A stretch of 64,000 nt of DNA from Luteimonas terricola (GTDB taxonomy: Bacteria; Pseudomonadota; Gammaproteobacteria; Xanthomonadales; Xanthomonadaceae). This document shows, in pieces, positions 26,364 to 39,176 of this stretch. Below the pieces are notes generated by a model. It was not told the origin of the DNA, did not search any database, and saw nothing but the letters and a program-made list of their open reading frames with translations. Each line of letters starts with the position of its first letter. The first letter of the stretch is position 1. The DNA is taken from the NCBI RefSeq assembly GCF_004352845.1, contig NZ_SJRX01000002.1, positions 1 through 64,000 on the forward strand, read 5' to 3'. The translations under genes were made by a program, and so were the position numbers.

Positions 26364-27635
26364 ATGGCTGTGACCGGTAGCGCCGCGCGAACCGCCGCGA
26401 AGAAGCCCGTTGCGCACCAGCGCGCGGGCGTTGAGCTGACGCCTTTCGTCTGGCAGGGCACGGACAAGCGCGGCAAGAAGATGAAGGGCGAGCAGTCGGC
26501 GAAGAACGCCAACCTGCTCCGCGCCGAACTGCGCCGCCAGGGCATCACGCCCCAGGTGGTCAAGCCCAAGCCCAAGCCCTTGTTCGGCAGCGCGGGCAAG
26601 ACCATCTCTGCAAAAGAGATCGCGGTGTTCAGTCGCCAGTTGGCGACCATGATCAAGTCCGGCGTGCCGATCGTGCAGGCGCTGGAAATCATCGGCAACG
26701 GCAACAAGAATCCGCGGATGAAGACCATGGTCGATTCGCTGCGCCTGGACATCGAGGGCGGCTCGTCGATTTTCGAAGCCATGAGCAAGCACCCGGTTCA
26801 GTTCGATGAGCTGTACCGGAATCTGGTCAAGGCCGGTGAAGGCGCGGGCGTGCTCGAGACTGTGCTCGAGACCATCGCCACGTACAAGGAGAACATCGAA
26901 ACCCTCAAGGGCAAGATCAAGAAGGCCTTGTTCTACCCGGCCACAGTGGTTGCGGTGGCGCTGATTGTGAGCGCGATCCTGCTGGTTTTCGTGGTGCCGC
27001 AGTTCGAAGCGGTTTTTCAAGGCTTCGGTGCAGATCTTCCGGCGTTCACCCAGATGATCGTGACTGCGTCCGACTTCTTGGTGGCCTGGTGGTGGTTGGT
27101 GCTATTCATCGTCGTCGGTACGATCTTTGCCCTGATCTTTTTCTTCAAGCGCTCACCCGCATTCCAGCATCTCTGCGACCGGATGATCCTCAAGGTCCCA
27201 GTGATCGGCCAGGTGATGCACAACTCGTCGATCGCCCGCTTTGCACGCACCCTGGCCACCACGTTCAAGGCCGGCGTGCCGCTGGTGGAGGCCTTGGATA
27301 TTGTCGCCGGCGCAACCGGCAACACGGTCTACGAGAAAGCCACCCACGAGATCAAGAACGACGTGGCGGTCGGCTACCAGCTCAACATGTCGATGAAGCA
27401 GGTCAACCTGTTCCCGCACATGGTCATCCAGATGGCGGCGATCGGCGAAGAAGCCGGCGCGCTCGACACCATGCTGTTCAAGGTCGCCGAGTTCTACGAG
27501 GAAGAGGTCAACAACGCGGTGGACGCGCTGTCCAGCCTGCTGGAACCGATGATCATGATCTTCATCGGTGGCGTGGTCGGCAGCATGGTCATCGGCATGT
27601 ACCTCCCGATCTTCAAACTCGCCGCGGTGGTCTGA
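26364..27635 (+). CDS. pilC: Type IV pilus inner-membrane platform protein PilC
   Basis: 423-residue polytopic platform protein that couples PilB/PilT to pilin movement. Two GspF domains are evident: the first begins FSRQLATMIKSGVPIVQALEI and the second FARTLATTFKAGVPLVEALDI. Three membrane helices occur, near residues 190-215, 235-260 and at the C-terminus. GGGGAG lies eight bases before the ATG. A 132-base gap follows pilB and contains only a weak sigma-54-like sequence, so a shared transcript with pilB is also likely. Confidence 0.97.
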   Translation: MAVTGSAARTAAKKPVAHQRAGVELTPFVWQGTDKRGKKMKGEQSAKNANLLRAELRRQGITPQVVKPKPKPLFGSAGKTISAKEIAVFSRQLATMIKSGVPIVQALEIIGNGNKNPRMKTMVDSLRLDIEGGSSIFEAMSKHPVQFDELYRNLVKAGEGAGVLETVLETIATYKENIETLKGKIKKALFYPATVVAVALIVSAILLVFVVPQFEAVFQGFGADLPAFTQMIVTASDFLVAWWWLVLFIVVGTIFALIFFFKRSPAFQHLCDRMILKVPVIGQVMHNSSIARFARTLATTFKAGVPLVEALDIVAGATGNTVYEKATHEIKNDVAVGYQLNMSMKQVNLFPHMVIQMAAIGEEAGALDTMLFKVAEFYEEEVNNAVDALSSLLEPMIMIFIGGVVGSMVIGMYLPIFKLAAVV

Positions 27636-27642
27636 CCGACCA

Positions 27643-28503
27643 GTGGCCTTCCTCGACCAGAACCCCGAGATCGGCTATCCGCTGGTCGCAGGCCTCGGCC
27701 TGCTCGTCGGCAGCTTCCTCAACGTGGTCATCCTGCGCCTGCCCAAGCGCATGGAGTGGCAGTGGAAGCGCGACAGCCGCGAGATGCTGGGCGAGCCGGA
27801 GCTCTACGATCCGCCGCCGCCGGGCATCGTGGTGGAGCGCTCGCACTGCCCGCACTGCGGCCACCAGCTGAACTGGTACGAGAACATTCCGGTGTTCAGC
27901 TGGCTGGCGCTGCGCGGCAAGTGCCGCTCGTGCCGCGCGCCGATCTCGGTGCAGTATCCCGCGGTCGAGCTGCTCACCATGCTGCTGGTGCTGGCCAGCG
28001 TGTGGACCTTCGGCTTCGGCTGGCAGGGCTTTGGCGCGGCGCTGCTGAGCTGCTACCTGGTCGCGCTGGCGGGCATCGACCTGCGCACCCAGCTGCTGCC
28101 GGATTCGCTCACCCTGCCATTGCTGTGGCTGGGGCTGATCGCGGCGGTGGAGAACCTGTACCACGGGCCCAAGGCGGCCCTGCTCGGTGCGATCGCCGGC
28201 TATGTGAGCCTGTGGACCGTGTGGTGGGGCTACAAACAGTTCACCGGCAAGGACGGCATGGGCCACGGCGACTTCAAACTGCTGGCCGCGCTGGGCGCCT
28301 GGTGCGGACTGGCGGGCGTGCTGCCGATCATCCTGGTGTCGTCGCTGGTGGGCGCCGTGATCGGTGGGGCGTGGTTGCTCTTCAAGGGCCGCGAGCGCGC
28401 CACCCCGATCCCCTTCGGCCCGTTCCTCGCGATCGCCGGCTGGCTGGTCTTCATGTGGGGCGACCCGATGATCAGCTGGTACCGCAACCTGGCCGGCTTC
28501 TGA
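27643..28503 (+). CDS. pilD: Prepilin peptidase / N-methyltransferase PilD
   Basis: 286-residue bifunctional aspartic protease and methyltransferase that cuts and N-methylates prepilins and pseudopilins. The GTG at 27643 lies 7 bases after the pilC stop. The cytoplasmic loop has the four-cysteine set (HCPHCG and KCRSCR). Catalytic aspartates sit in GIDLRTQLLPD and GHGDFKLLA. About seven membrane helices follow the pattern of the A24 family. Both pilins in the window have PilD-compatible leaders. Confidence 0.96.
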   Translation: MAFLDQNPEIGYPLVAGLGLLVGSFLNVVILRLPKRMEWQWKRDSREMLGEPELYDPPPPGIVVERSHCPHCGHQLNWYENIPVFSWLALRGKCRSCRAPISVQYPAVELLTMLLVLASVWTFGFGWQGFGAALLSCYLVALAGIDLRTQLLPDSLTLPLLWLGLIAAVENLYHGPKAALLGAIAGYVSLWTVWWGYKQFTGKDGMGHGDFKLLAALGAWCGLAGVLPIILVSSLVGAVIGGAWLLFKGRERATPIPFGPFLAIAGWLVFMWGDPMISWYRNLAGF

Positions 28504-28600
28504 CCCGCCCTCCCCCGATATTCGTGGGACGCAGGATCATCACGGGATTGCTTGGACAGCGCGCGCGAACCGTACGGCGCGCAGGCTAGACTTCGCCCCC

Positions 28601-29227
28601 ATGGCCCACTACACCATCGCCCTCACCGGCGGCATCGCCTCGGGCAAGTCCGAGGTCGAGCGCCGTTTCCGCGCCCTGGGCGTATACGTGGCCGATGCCG
28701 ACGTGGCAGCGCGCGAGGTGGTGGAACCCGGAACGCCGGGACTCGCGGAGGTCGTGGAGGCCTTCGGCCCCGACGTGCTGGGAGCCGACGGCGGGATGGA
28801 CCGCCCGGCCATGCGCCGACGCGTCTTCGCCGACGCCACCGCCCGCCTTCGCCTGGAAGCCATCATCCACCCCCGCGTACGCGCCGCGCTGCGCACCGCC
28901 TGCGAAGCCGCCCCCGGCTCCTACGCCATCGCCGCGATCCCGCTGTTCGCCGAGGCCGGCCGCGACGCCTACGCCGCCTGGGTCGACCGCGTGCTGGTGG
29001 TGGACGTGCCGGTGGAGCTGCAGCTGGAACGCCTGCTGCGCCGCGACGGCATCGACGAGACCCTGGCCTGGCGGATGATCCGCGCCCAGGCCACCCGCGA
29101 ACAGCGCCTGTCCGTAGCCGACGACATCATCACCAACGATGGCCCCCTGGACGCCCTGGACCCCGCCGTGGCCACCCTCCACGCCCGCTACCTCGCCCTG
29201 GCCCACGCCACCCCCCGCCCCCTGTAG
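28601..29227 (+). CDS. coaE: Dephospho-CoA kinase
   Basis: 208-residue P-loop kinase for the last step of coenzyme A synthesis. The N-terminus IALTGGIASGKSEVERRF holds Walker A, and the DADVAAREVVEPG segment is the family signature for dephospho-CoA binding. Length is normal. The gene follows pilD as in many gammaproteobacteria. Its usual neighbours zapD and yacG are not present between it and the Nudix gene. Confidence 0.96.
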   Translation: MAHYTIALTGGIASGKSEVERRFRALGVYVADADVAAREVVEPGTPGLAEVVEAFGPDVLGADGGMDRPAMRRRVFADATARLRLEAIIHPRVRAALRTACEAAPGSYAIAAIPLFAEAGRDAYAAWVDRVLVVDVPVELQLERLLRRDGIDETLAWRMIRAQATREQRLSVADDIITNDGPLDALDPAVATLHARYLALAHATPRPL

Positions 29228-29247
29228 GAACCGCTGCAGCGGCGATC
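29224..29247. repeat. Degenerate REP element
   Basis: TGTAGGAACCGCTGCAGCGGCGAT resembles the REP unit seen at 6541 and 35731, with a CCGCTGCAGCGG palindrome. It overlaps the coaE stop and sits in the convergent gap to the Nudix gene. Confidence 0.5.
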
Positions 29248-29279
29248 CCCGGGATCCATATGAGGGCCGAGTGCGGCCG

Positions 29280-30255
29280 CTATCGCCGGGCGCCACCCCA
29301 GAGGCTGCGGATGGCGGCGATGCCCTGCGCGCCGTGGTGGCGGGCGTCTTCGAGGTCGGTGGGGGCCAGGCCCCCGAGGGCGTAGATCGGGAGGCTGACA
29401 TTCTCACGCAGGCGGACGAAGGCATCCCAGCCGATGCCCGGTTCGCCGGGGTGCGTGGCGGTCGGCTTCACCGGGCCGAGGACGACGAAGTCACAGCCCA
29501 GGCGCGCGGCGTGGGCGAGGTCTTCGGCGGTGTGGCAGGACGCGGCCAGCGCGGCGCCTCCGGCCAGCGCGGGGCGTTCGGCCAGGCCCGCGAGCTGGGC
29601 GGCGCGCAGGTGCACGCCGGTGCCGAGCTCACGGGCCAGGGCGATGTCGGCGTTGAGCAGCAGCCCGGCGTTGGCGCTGCGGCAGCGTTCGGCGGCGGCG
29701 ATCGCGAGCTGGCGGTGCAGGTCGGGACTGAGGCCGGGAAGGCGGAGCTGGATGCGGGCGACGCCGCTGGCGAGGGTCGCATCGAGGGTGGAAAGCCAAG
29801 CGCTCCTGCTGGAAACAAGGTCGGGGCTGATGGCGTAGCGATCAGGCTGCAGCAGCGCGGCCACCACCGGGATGTCCGCCGGCGGCATGGCGTAGCTGGG
29901 GAGCTTGTGCGGCGGCACCCAGGCCAGGGCCTGGCCTTCGAGTCCGCGGGGAATTCCGGTCCAGCGCGAGACGCGGCGGACGTCCAGGCGCAGGCGCTTG
30001 TCGGCATAGGCCTGGGGCACGGTGATCAGGTGGCCGTCGACGCGGGCCTCGATGCCGAGTTCTTCGTGCAGTTCGCGCGCGAGCGCGGCCTCGGGCGTTT
30101 CGCCCTGTTCGCGCTTGCCGCCGGGAAACTCCCAGAGGCCGGCGAGATCGCGGCCCTCGGTGCGTCGGGCCAGCAGGATCCGGCCGCGGGCGTCGGTGAT
30201 GACGCCGGCGACGACGTCGACCTGCTTCAACTGCGACCCCCGCCCAGGAAGTGGG

Positions 30256-30272
<17 letters not shown>
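29280..30272 (-). CDS. Nudix hydrolase fused to thiamine-phosphate-synthase-like domain (MutT-like)
   Basis: 330-residue fusion. Residues about 15-140 are a MutT-type Nudix domain with the full box [23 protein letters not shown], which in MutT removes 8-oxo-dGTP. Residues about 150-330 form a TIM-barrel like ThiE/TenI, with [12 protein letters not shown] and GGLAPTD segments. The domain pair next to secA is widespread in this group and named Nudix family hydrolase. Whether the ThiE-like half is catalytic is not known. The ATG at 30272 lies inside the end of secA; a TTG at 30230 just before the Nudix fold is an alternative start. Confidence 0.88.
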
Positions 30273-32991
<2,719 letters not shown>

Positions 32992-33053
32992 TGGATGACC
33001 GGTTGGATGGATGGGAGGCCGGAGTGCCCGGCCAGGAATGTCTCGCCAGAAAC

Positions 33054-33082
33054 GGAAAAAGGGCGCAGGGCGCCCTTTCCGT
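33054..33082 (-). terminator. Rho-independent terminator after the M23 peptidase gene
   Basis: On the minus strand GGAAAGGGCGC pairs with GCGCCCTTTTTCC around a short loop, ending in a T run. It lies 60 bases past the peptidase stop and just upstream of secA. Confidence 0.75.
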
Positions 33083-33141
33083 TGGCCGCGACATTGTAGC
33101 GTGGGGGTCGCGGACCCGCCTATCAAGCCTCCCCGGGAGGG

Positions 33142-34053
33142 TCAGCCCTTCTCGCCGAGGAACTTGCGCGGGTTCACGACGTGGCCGTTCTCCCAGACCT
33201 CGAAGTGCACGTGGGCGCCGGTGCTGCGGCCGGTGCTGCCGGCGCGGGCGATCTTCTGCCCCACGCGGACCAGGTCGCCGACCTGGACGACGTTGGCGGA
33301 GTTGTGGGCATAGCGGGTGACGTAGCCGTTGCCGTGGTCGATCTCGACCACGTTGCCATAGCCCGAACGGCGGCCGGAATAGCTGATCACGCCGTCGGCC
33401 ACGGCCATGACGGTGTCGCCGGTACTGGCGCTGAAGTCGATGCCCTTGTGCCAGGCGGCGCCGCGGCCGAAGGGGTCGGCGCGGCGGCCGAAGCCCGAGG
33501 TGATGTAGCTGGCGGACACCGGCGAGCGCGAGGGCACGGCGTTGCGGTCGAGCTCGCGGTTGAACAGCAGCATTTCGAGCACCGACAGCTGGCCGCCGGC
33601 GGTGCCGAACTCGAGGTCCACGCCGGTGATGCCTTCGCGCAGCTCGCCGGCGGCCATGTCGGCGACCGGGCCATGGCCGCCGATGCCGACCGGACTGTTG
33701 AAGTCGAACTCGCCATCGCCGAGCTGGGCCACGCGGGTCAGGCGGTCGCCGAGCGCGTTGAGACGATTGGCCTGGGCCTGCAGCTCGCCCAGGCGGGCGG
33801 CCAGGGCGTTGACCTCGCGCTGGGCGGCGCGGCGGGTATCTTCGATCCGGGTGTCCTGGCTGGCGATCTCCGCGCGCAGCGCGTTGACCTCGGCCGACTG
33901 CACGGCGGCGCCGGCCGCGGCGCCGACCACCAGGGTCGCGGCGATCACCGCGAGCCGGTTCCGGCTGCCGGCCTGCACGACACGGTGCGCGCCCAGTCGG
34001 GCGTAATGCATGAGCCAGTCGTGTGAGTGTTGAAGCGTCCGGTGTAGAGTCAT
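33142..34053 (-). CDS. M23-family peptidoglycan metallopeptidase
   Basis: 303-residue envelope protein with one N-terminal membrane segment (about residues 33-55, NRLAVIAATLVVGAAAGAAV), a coiled coil rich in RL/EI heptads, and a C-terminal LytM domain. The zinc ligands are His and Asp of AWHKGIDFS and the HVHFEVW HxH pair, so the enzyme looks active; it should cut peptide cross-links. Placement between secA and lpxC is typical of Xanthomonadaceae. The ATG at 34053 lies four bases from the divergent DUF721 start, so its promoter must lie inside that gene. Confidence 0.92.
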   Translation of the reverse strand: MTLHRTLQHSHDWLMHYARLGAHRVVQAGSRNRLAVIAATLVVGAAAGAAVQSAEVNALRAEIASQDTRIEDTRRAAQREVNALAARLGELQAQANRLNALGDRLTRVAQLGDGEFDFNSPVGIGGHGPVADMAAGELREGITGVDLEFGTAGGQLSVLEMLLFNRELDRNAVPSRSPVSASYITSGFGRRADPFGRGAAWHKGIDFSASTGDTVMAVADGVISYSGRRSGYGNVVEIDHGNGYVTRYAHNSANVVQVGDLVRVGQKIARAGSTGRSTGAHVHFEVWENGHVVNPRKFLGEKG

Positions 34054-34057
34054 CTGT

Positions 34058-34504
34058 ATGTCTGCTGGCAATGCCAAATCGGTGTCCCCAAAAGGTCTGC
34101 GCGCCGCGTTCGACGCGCTCGCGGCCGATGTCTCCGGCCGTTCCCCGATCCAGCGTGCCATGTGGCTCGACGCGCTCGATCGCACCCTGCGTCCCCACAT
34201 TTCCCCTTCACTGGCCGCGCACGCGCGGCTTGCGAATGTGGATGGCGCAAAGCTGGTGTACCTGGTGGATTCGCCGCTCTGGAACGCAAGCCTGAGGCTT
34301 GCCGCTCCAGCGCTCCTGGACGCCGCCCGTTCGCACGGGCTGGAAGTCCGGGAGCTCAGGATAAAGACGACCACCCAGCCGCTGTTCCCGCCTGCGCGGG
34401 TTGAAGCGACCTCACGTCCGTTGTCGGCAAACGCACCGGAGGGGCTGCGGGCTGCCTTGGCGTCCCTGCGATTGCCCGTGGGCAAGGACAAGGACGTCTC
34501 CTGA
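34058..34504 (+). CDS. DUF721 / DciA-like protein
   Basis: 148-residue protein with the DUF721 fold, seen in the segment around ARLANVDGAKLVYLVDSPLWN followed by RELRIKT. DciA, the characterised member, helps load the replicative helicase DnaB in bacteria that lack DnaC. The C-terminal tail is variable. Its place beside lpxC and the M23 gene is conserved in this group. The assignment to DciA function is by family only. Confidence 0.8.
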   Translation: MSAGNAKSVSPKGLRAAFDALAADVSGRSPIQRAMWLDALDRTLRPHISPSLAAHARLANVDGAKLVYLVDSPLWNASLRLAAPALLDAARSHGLEVRELRIKTTTQPLFPPARVEATSRPLSANAPEGLRAALASLRLPVGKDKDVS

Positions 34505-34688
34505 ATTCGCGCCGGCGTTTTCGCGCCGACTGGGCATCCTAACGGCCGGGCAGTGCCCAAACGTTAACGAAACCGAAGGTTCTTATTCGGTTTTCGTTAA
34601 TATTTCATTAAAGTGTGACGTCGAAAGCAAGACGCCGTGAACGTGGACAGGCCGGGTTGGGCTTCGTGCACGGCCTTGCTGGCTGCGC

Positions 34689-35600
34689 TCAGGCGGCCGG
34701 TTGCAGCTCGCCGTAGGTCACCGGGCCTGCCACGGCCTCGGGGAAAGTCACCTCGTCCCAGGCATCCACGTCCGCCAGCAGCGCGCGCACCAGCGTGTTG
34801 TTCAGCGCGTGCCCGGACTTGTAGCCTTCGAAGGCGCCGATGATCGGCCGGCCGGCGAGATAGAGGTCGCCGACGGCGTCAAGGATCTTGTGGCGGACGA
34901 ACTCGTCGGCGTAGCGCAGGCCGTCCTCGTTGAGCACCCGGAAGTCGTCGAGCACGATGGCGTTGTCCATCGAGCCGCCCAGGCCCAGGTTGCGGTCGCG
35001 CATGTACTCGAGATCGCGCATGAAGCCGAAGGTGCGGGCGCGGCTGACCTCCTGGATGTAGTTCTCGGTGGAGAACTCCACCACCGCCCGCGAGCGGGTG
35101 GTCGGGATGGCGGGGTGGTTGAAATCGATGGTGAAGCCCAGGCGGAAGCCGTCGTAGGGCTCGAAACGGGCGATCTTGTCGCCGTCGCGGACCTCGACCG
35201 GGCGCTTGATGCGGATGAAGCGCTTGGGCGCGTCCTGCTCGACGATGCCGGCGGACTGCAGCAGGAACACGAACGGACCCGAGGAGCCGTCCATGATCGG
35301 CACCTCGGCCGCGGACAGCTCGACCATGATGTTGTCGATGCCCAGGCCGGCCAGCGCCGACATCAGGTGCTCGACGGTCTGCACGTTGGCGCCGCCGATG
35401 GACAGGCCGGTGCACAGCGTGGTCTCGGTGACCAGGGTGGCCTCGGCCGGGATCTCGACCGGCGGCTCGACGTCGACGCGGCGGAACACGATGCCCGAAT
35501 CCGGCGGCATCGGGCGCAGGGTCATGAACACTTTCTCGCCACTGTGCAGCCCCACGCCGGTGGCGCGGGTGACGTTCTTGATGGTGCGCTGCTGGACCAT
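34689..35600 (-). CDS. lpxC: UDP-3-O-acyl-N-acetylglucosamine deacetylase
   Basis: 303-residue zinc amidase for the committed step of lipid A synthesis. Zinc ligands are seen in [12 protein letters not shown] and in [17 protein letters not shown] (HxxxD). The N-terminus [22 protein letters not shown] is the standard LpxC opening. It lies downstream of ftsZ as in Escherichia coli. A REP element and 239 bases separate it from ftsZ, giving room for its own promoter. Confidence 0.97.
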   Translation of the reverse strand: MVQQRTIKNVTRATGVGLHSGEKVFMTLRPMPPDSGIVFRRVDVEPPVEIPAEATLVTETTLCTGLSIGGANVQTVEHLMSALAGLGIDNIMVELSAAEVPIMDGSSGPFVFLLQSAGIVEQDAPKRFIRIKRPVEVRDGDKIARFEPYDGFRLGFTIDFNHPAIPTTRSRAVVEFSTENYIQEVSRARTFGFMRDLEYMRDRNLGLGGSMDNAIVLDDFRVLNEDGLRYADEFVRHKILDAVGDLYLAGRPIIGAFEGYKSGHALNNTLVRALLADVDAWDEVTFPEAVAGPVTYGELQPAA

Positions 35601-35730
35601 TCACTGACTCTGGGTGGTGATGCCGGGCACTTCAAGCGCAGGCAAATGAAAGCGGCTCGCAATTTAGCATGGCGCCCGCTGAACCTGAACGGAAATGGCC
35701 GTCCCACGGACGCAGCGGCAGCCGCCGGCC

Positions 35731-35827
35731 GCAGGAGCGGCTACAGCCGCGACCGCCCCCCCCCACACCCCATGCAGGTCGCGGCTGCAGCCGCGACCGT
35801 GGTGGTCGCAGCTGTAGCTGCTCCTGC
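35731..35827. repeat. BIME-like cluster: two inverted REP units around a palindrome
   Basis: A REP unit (35731-35754, GCAGGAGCGGCTACAGCCGC) and an inverted partner (35804-35827) differ at two positions. Between them GTCGCGGCTGCAGCCGCGAC (35778-35797) is a perfect 20-base palindrome. The arrangement lies directly behind the ftsZ stop and before lpxC. It could act as a transcript stabiliser or terminator. REP units of this type spread by RayT-class transposases; none is encoded in the window. Confidence 0.82.
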
Positions 35828-35839
35828 GCAAGCCAGGAG

Positions 35840-37093
35840 TCAGTCGGCCTGGCGACGCAGGAACGCCGGGATGTCGAGGTAGCCCGAATCGTTCCCACCG
35901 CCGAAGTCCGCCACCGCCGGGGTCGTCGGTGCCGGTTCCGCCGAACCCCTGCGCAGGCCCATGCCGTGGCCGGCATGCATCGGCTGCGGCTCGTCATCCT
36001 CGATCAGCATGCCGGTGGTGCCGTCGCGGCGGCCGGCGGTGTTGATCAGCTGGATGTTCGGGCGGCGCTGGGCTTCGCCGAAGCCGGCGTCGCGGCCGTA
36101 GCCGGTGTCGCGCACCACGCCGCGGGCCTGGGCGCGGTTGAGGCCGGTGGCGACCACGGTCACGCGCACGTCGTCCTGCATGTCCGGGTCGAGCACGGTG
36201 CCGATGACGATGGTGGCGTCCTCGCTGGCGAAGTTCTCCACCGTGCGGCCGACCTCGTCGAACTCGGCCATGGTGAAGTCCGGGCCGGCGGTGATGTTGA
36301 CCAGGATGCCGTTGGCGCCGGCCAGGTTGACGTCGTCGAGCAGCGGGTTCTGGATCGCGGACTCGGCGGCGGCCTGCGCGCGGTCGTCGCCGCGGGCGGT
36401 GCCGGTGCCCATCATTGCCAGGCCCATCTCGCTCATCACGGTGCGCACGTCGGCGAAGTCGACGTTGATCAGGCCGGGACGCACGATCAGGTCGGCGATG
36501 CCCTGCACGGCGCCGAGCAGCACGTCGTTCGCCGCGCGGAAGGCCTGCACCATGGTCGCGTTGCGGCCGAGCACGGTGATCAGCTTCTCGTTGGGGATGG
36601 TGATCAGCGAGTCGCAGTTGGCCGACAGTTCCTCGATGCCCTTCAGCGCCACCTGCATGCGGCGGCGGCCTTCGAACGGGAACGGCTTGGTGACCACGGC
36701 GACGGTCAGGATGCCCATCTCCTTGGCCATCTGCGCCACCACCGGTGCCGCGCCGGTGCCGGTGCCGCCGCCCATGCCGGCGGTGATGAACACCATGTCC
36801 GCGCCCTGCAGCGCTTCCATGATCTGGTCGCGGTCCTCGAGCGCGGCCTGGCGGCCGACCTCGGGGTTGGCGCCTGCGCCCAGGCCCTTGGTCACGCTGT
36901 TGCCCAGCTGCAGCTGCAGCTTGGAGCCGTTGTTCTTGATTGCCTGCGAGTCGGTGTTGGCGGTGATGAACTCAACCCCGTCCACGCTGCTGTTGACCAT
37001 GTGGTTGACCGCGTTGCCGCCGCCGCCGCCCACGCCGATGACCTTGATGATGGCGTTGGGGGCCATCTTCTCAACCAGTTCAAAGTGCGCCAT
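35840..37093 (-). CDS. ftsZ: Cell division GTPase FtsZ
   Basis: 417-residue tubulin homologue that forms the Z ring. [15 protein letters not shown] and the tubulin signature [13 protein letters not shown] bind GTP; the T7 loop with catalytic Asp residues lies near [10 protein letters not shown]. The C-terminal tail ends in [14 protein letters not shown], the conserved peptide that binds FtsA and ZipA. A 143-base leader separates it from ftsA, so ftsZ probably has an extra promoter there, as in other species. Confidence 0.98.
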   Translation of the reverse strand: MAHFELVEKMAPNAIIKVIGVGGGGGNAVNHMVNSSVDGVEFITANTDSQAIKNNGSKLQLQLGNSVTKGLGAGANPEVGRQAALEDRDQIMEALQGADMVFITAGMGGGTGTGAAPVVAQMAKEMGILTVAVVTKPFPFEGRRRMQVALKGIEELSANCDSLITIPNEKLITVLGRNATMVQAFRAANDVLLGAVQGIADLIVRPGLINVDFADVRTVMSEMGLAMMGTGTARGDDRAQAAAESAIQNPLLDDVNLAGANGILVNITAGPDFTMAEFDEVGRTVENFASEDATIVIGTVLDPDMQDDVRVTVVATGLNRAQARGVVRDTGYGRDAGFGEAQRRPNIQLINTAGRRDGTTGMLIEDDEPQPMHAGHGMGLRRGSAEPAPTTPAVADFGGGNDSGYLDIPAFLRRQAD

Positions 37094-37236
37094 GTCCGTA
37101 GTCCTCTTGATGTCGTTATGTGGTGCTGGTGTTTTCTAGTTGTTGGTGGTGTTGCGTGTTGCTGTCTGTTTTCGTCGTCGCCCTGTCCGTTTCCGCGGCC
37201 ATGGCCGTTCCGGCATTCGCATGTGCTTGGCCATGG

Positions 37237-38472
37237 TCAGAACTCTCCGTTGAACCAGGTCTTGAGCTTCTTCAGCAGGCTGCCGGCGCGGCCGGTGGGC
37301 AGCACGGGGCGCCGCGGATTCTCGATCTGGCTGCCCATCAGCAGCAGGCCGACGCCGGTGGCGTGGACCGGGTTGTTCACCACTTCGCCGAGTCCGGTGA
37401 CGTGCTGCGGGATGCCCACGCGCACCGGCATCTGCAGCATTTCCTCGGCCAGCTCGACCACGCCTTCCATCTTCGCGGCGCCGCCGGTGAGCACCATGCC
37501 GGCGCGCACGTGCTGCTCGAAGCCCGAGCGGCGCAGTTCGGCCTGCACCATCTCGAAGATCTCCTCGTAGCGGGCCTGCACCGCCTGCGCCAGCGACTGC
37601 CGCGGCAGGCGCCGCGGCGGGCGGTCGCCGACGCTCGGCACCTGGATCGACTCTTCGCTGGTCGCCAGCTGCGCGAGCGCGCAGGCGTAGCGGACCTTGA
37701 TCTGCTCGGCTTCCGGCGTGGGCGTGCGCAGCATGTGCGCGATGTCCTCGGTGACCTTGTCGCCGGCGATCGGCAGGCTGGAGGTGTGGCAGATCGCGCC
37801 CTGCACGAACACGGCCAGGTCCGTGGTGCCGGCGCCGATGTCGACCATCACCACGCCCAGTTCGCGCTCGTCGCTGGTCAGCACGGCGGTGCTCGAGGCC
37901 AGCGACGACAGCACCAGGTCGTCGATCTGCAGGTCGCAGCGCTGCACGCATTTGGAGATGTTGGCCGCGGCCGACTGCGCGCAGACCACCAGGTGCGCGT
38001 GCACCTCCAGGCGCACGCCGGTCATGCCGACGGGGTTGCGGATGCCTTCCTGCGAATCGTCGAGCACGTACTCACGCGGGATCGCATGCAGGATGCGCTG
38101 GTCGGCCGGGATCGCGACCGCCTTGGCGGCGTCGAGCACGCGGTCGAGGTCGCTCCAGGTGACCTCGCCGTCGCGGATCGGGACGATGCCCGGCGAGTTC
38201 TTGCACTGCACGTGGCTGCCCGAGATCGAGGCGTAGACCGAGCGGATGTCGCAGCCGGCCATGAGCTCGGCCTCTTCGATCGCGCGCTGGATCGACTGCA
38301 CCGTCGACTCGATGTCCACGACCACGCCGCGCTTGAGCCCGCGCGATTCGTGGCTGCCGATGCCGATCACCTCGATGGGGTTGCCCGGCGAGTACTCGCC
38401 GACCAGGGCCACCACCTTGGAGGTGCCGATGTCGAGGCCGACGATCAGGGCCTTGTCGCCTTTGCGGTTCAT
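37237..38472 (-). CDS. ftsA: Cell division protein FtsA
   Basis: 411-residue actin-like protein that anchors FtsZ to the membrane. The start [25 protein letters not shown] is typical, with ATP-binding motifs DIGTSK and MVDIGAGTTDLAV. The C-terminal amphipathic helix (AGSLLKKLKTWFNGEF) is the membrane tether. The ATG overlaps the ftsQ stop by four bases, which indicates coupled translation. Confidence 0.97.
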   Translation of the reverse strand: MNRKGDKALIVGLDIGTSKVVALVGEYSPGNPIEVIGIGSHESRGLKRGVVVDIESTVQSIQRAIEEAELMAGCDIRSVYASISGSHVQCKNSPGIVPIRDGEVTWSDLDRVLDAAKAVAIPADQRILHAIPREYVLDDSQEGIRNPVGMTGVRLEVHAHLVVCAQSAAANISKCVQRCDLQIDDLVLSSLASSTAVLTSDERELGVVMVDIGAGTTDLAVFVQGAICHTSSLPIAGDKVTEDIAHMLRTPTPEAEQIKVRYACALAQLATSEESIQVPSVGDRPPRRLPRQSLAQAVQARYEEIFEMVQAELRRSGFEQHVRAGMVLTGGAAKMEGVVELAEEMLQMPVRVGIPQHVTGLGEVVNNPVHATGVGLLLMGSQIENPRRPVLPTGRAGSLLKKLKTWFNGEF

Positions 38473-39176
38473 GCGTTGCGTTCCTCGGCCCAGGTCAGGG
38501 CAAAACCATTCGTGTAGCGGAGATCGGCGCGCGACAACGGCTGCTGCCGCTGCGCCAGGAGCTGCGGAAGCTGGCGGGCGAAGCGCGCCATGCGGGTGCG
38601 CACCTGGTGGCTGCCGATCACCACCTCGGTGCCGTTGGAAAGGACCAGCGCCCAGCTGCCGCGGCTGTCGAGCAGCAGCGCGCGCACGCTGTAGCCCGCC
38701 GGCGCGAACTGCACGCGCGCAGCGTGGTACAGCTCGACCACGTCCGAAGCGCGGCCATCGGGACCGTGCAGCAGCGGCAGGCCCTGCGGCATGTCGATGC
38801 CTTCGGCGGGGAAGACGCGGCCCTGCTGCGACAGCAGGCGGTCGTCGCCCCAGCGCGCGAAGGGACGGTGCTCCTGCACGCGCACTTCGAGCACATCGGG
38901 CCAGCGCTTGCCGACCTCGACCTGCTCCACCCACGGCAGCACGGCCACGGCCGTGCGCGCGTCGTCCAGGCGCACGGCGAAGAAGCCCTGCTGCGCGTAT
39001 GGCAGCACCGCCGCGCGCACCGCGGCCGGATCGACCTGCTGCAGGTTGTCGTTGATGCGCAGCGTGCGCAGCGGCCAGCGATCGGCGCCGATCCAGCCCT
39101 GGACCACGGCCACCACCGGCAGCGCGATCAGCGCCACCGCCAGGGACCAGGCAAGGATGCGGGCGAGCGCGTTCAC
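38469..39176 (-). CDS. ftsQ: Cell division protein FtsQ
   Basis: 235-residue bitopic protein linking early and late divisome parts. The GTG at 39176 overlaps the ddl stop (GTGA). One membrane helix lies at residues about 5-27 ([19 protein letters not shown]), then a POTRA domain ([16 protein letters not shown]) and a beta domain with [20 protein letters not shown]. The frame continues upstream but that part is antisense-like and overlaps ddl. Confidence 0.95.
   Translation of the reverse strand: MNALARILAWSLAVALIALPVVAVVQGWIGADRWPLRTLRINDNLQQVDPAAVRAAVLPYAQQGFFAVRLDDARTAVAVLPWVEQVEVGKRWPDVLEVRVQEHRPFARWGDDRLLSQQGRVFPAEGIDMPQGLPLLHGPDGRASDVVELYHAARVQFAPAGYSVRALLLDSRGSWALVLSNGTEVVIGSHQVRTRMARFARQLPQLLAQRQQPLSRADLRYTNGFALTWAEERNA

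Noticed and set aside
24522-27020. 832-residue minus-strand frame across pilB and pilC
   Set aside because: Antisense of two certain genes; composition is typical of shadow frames.
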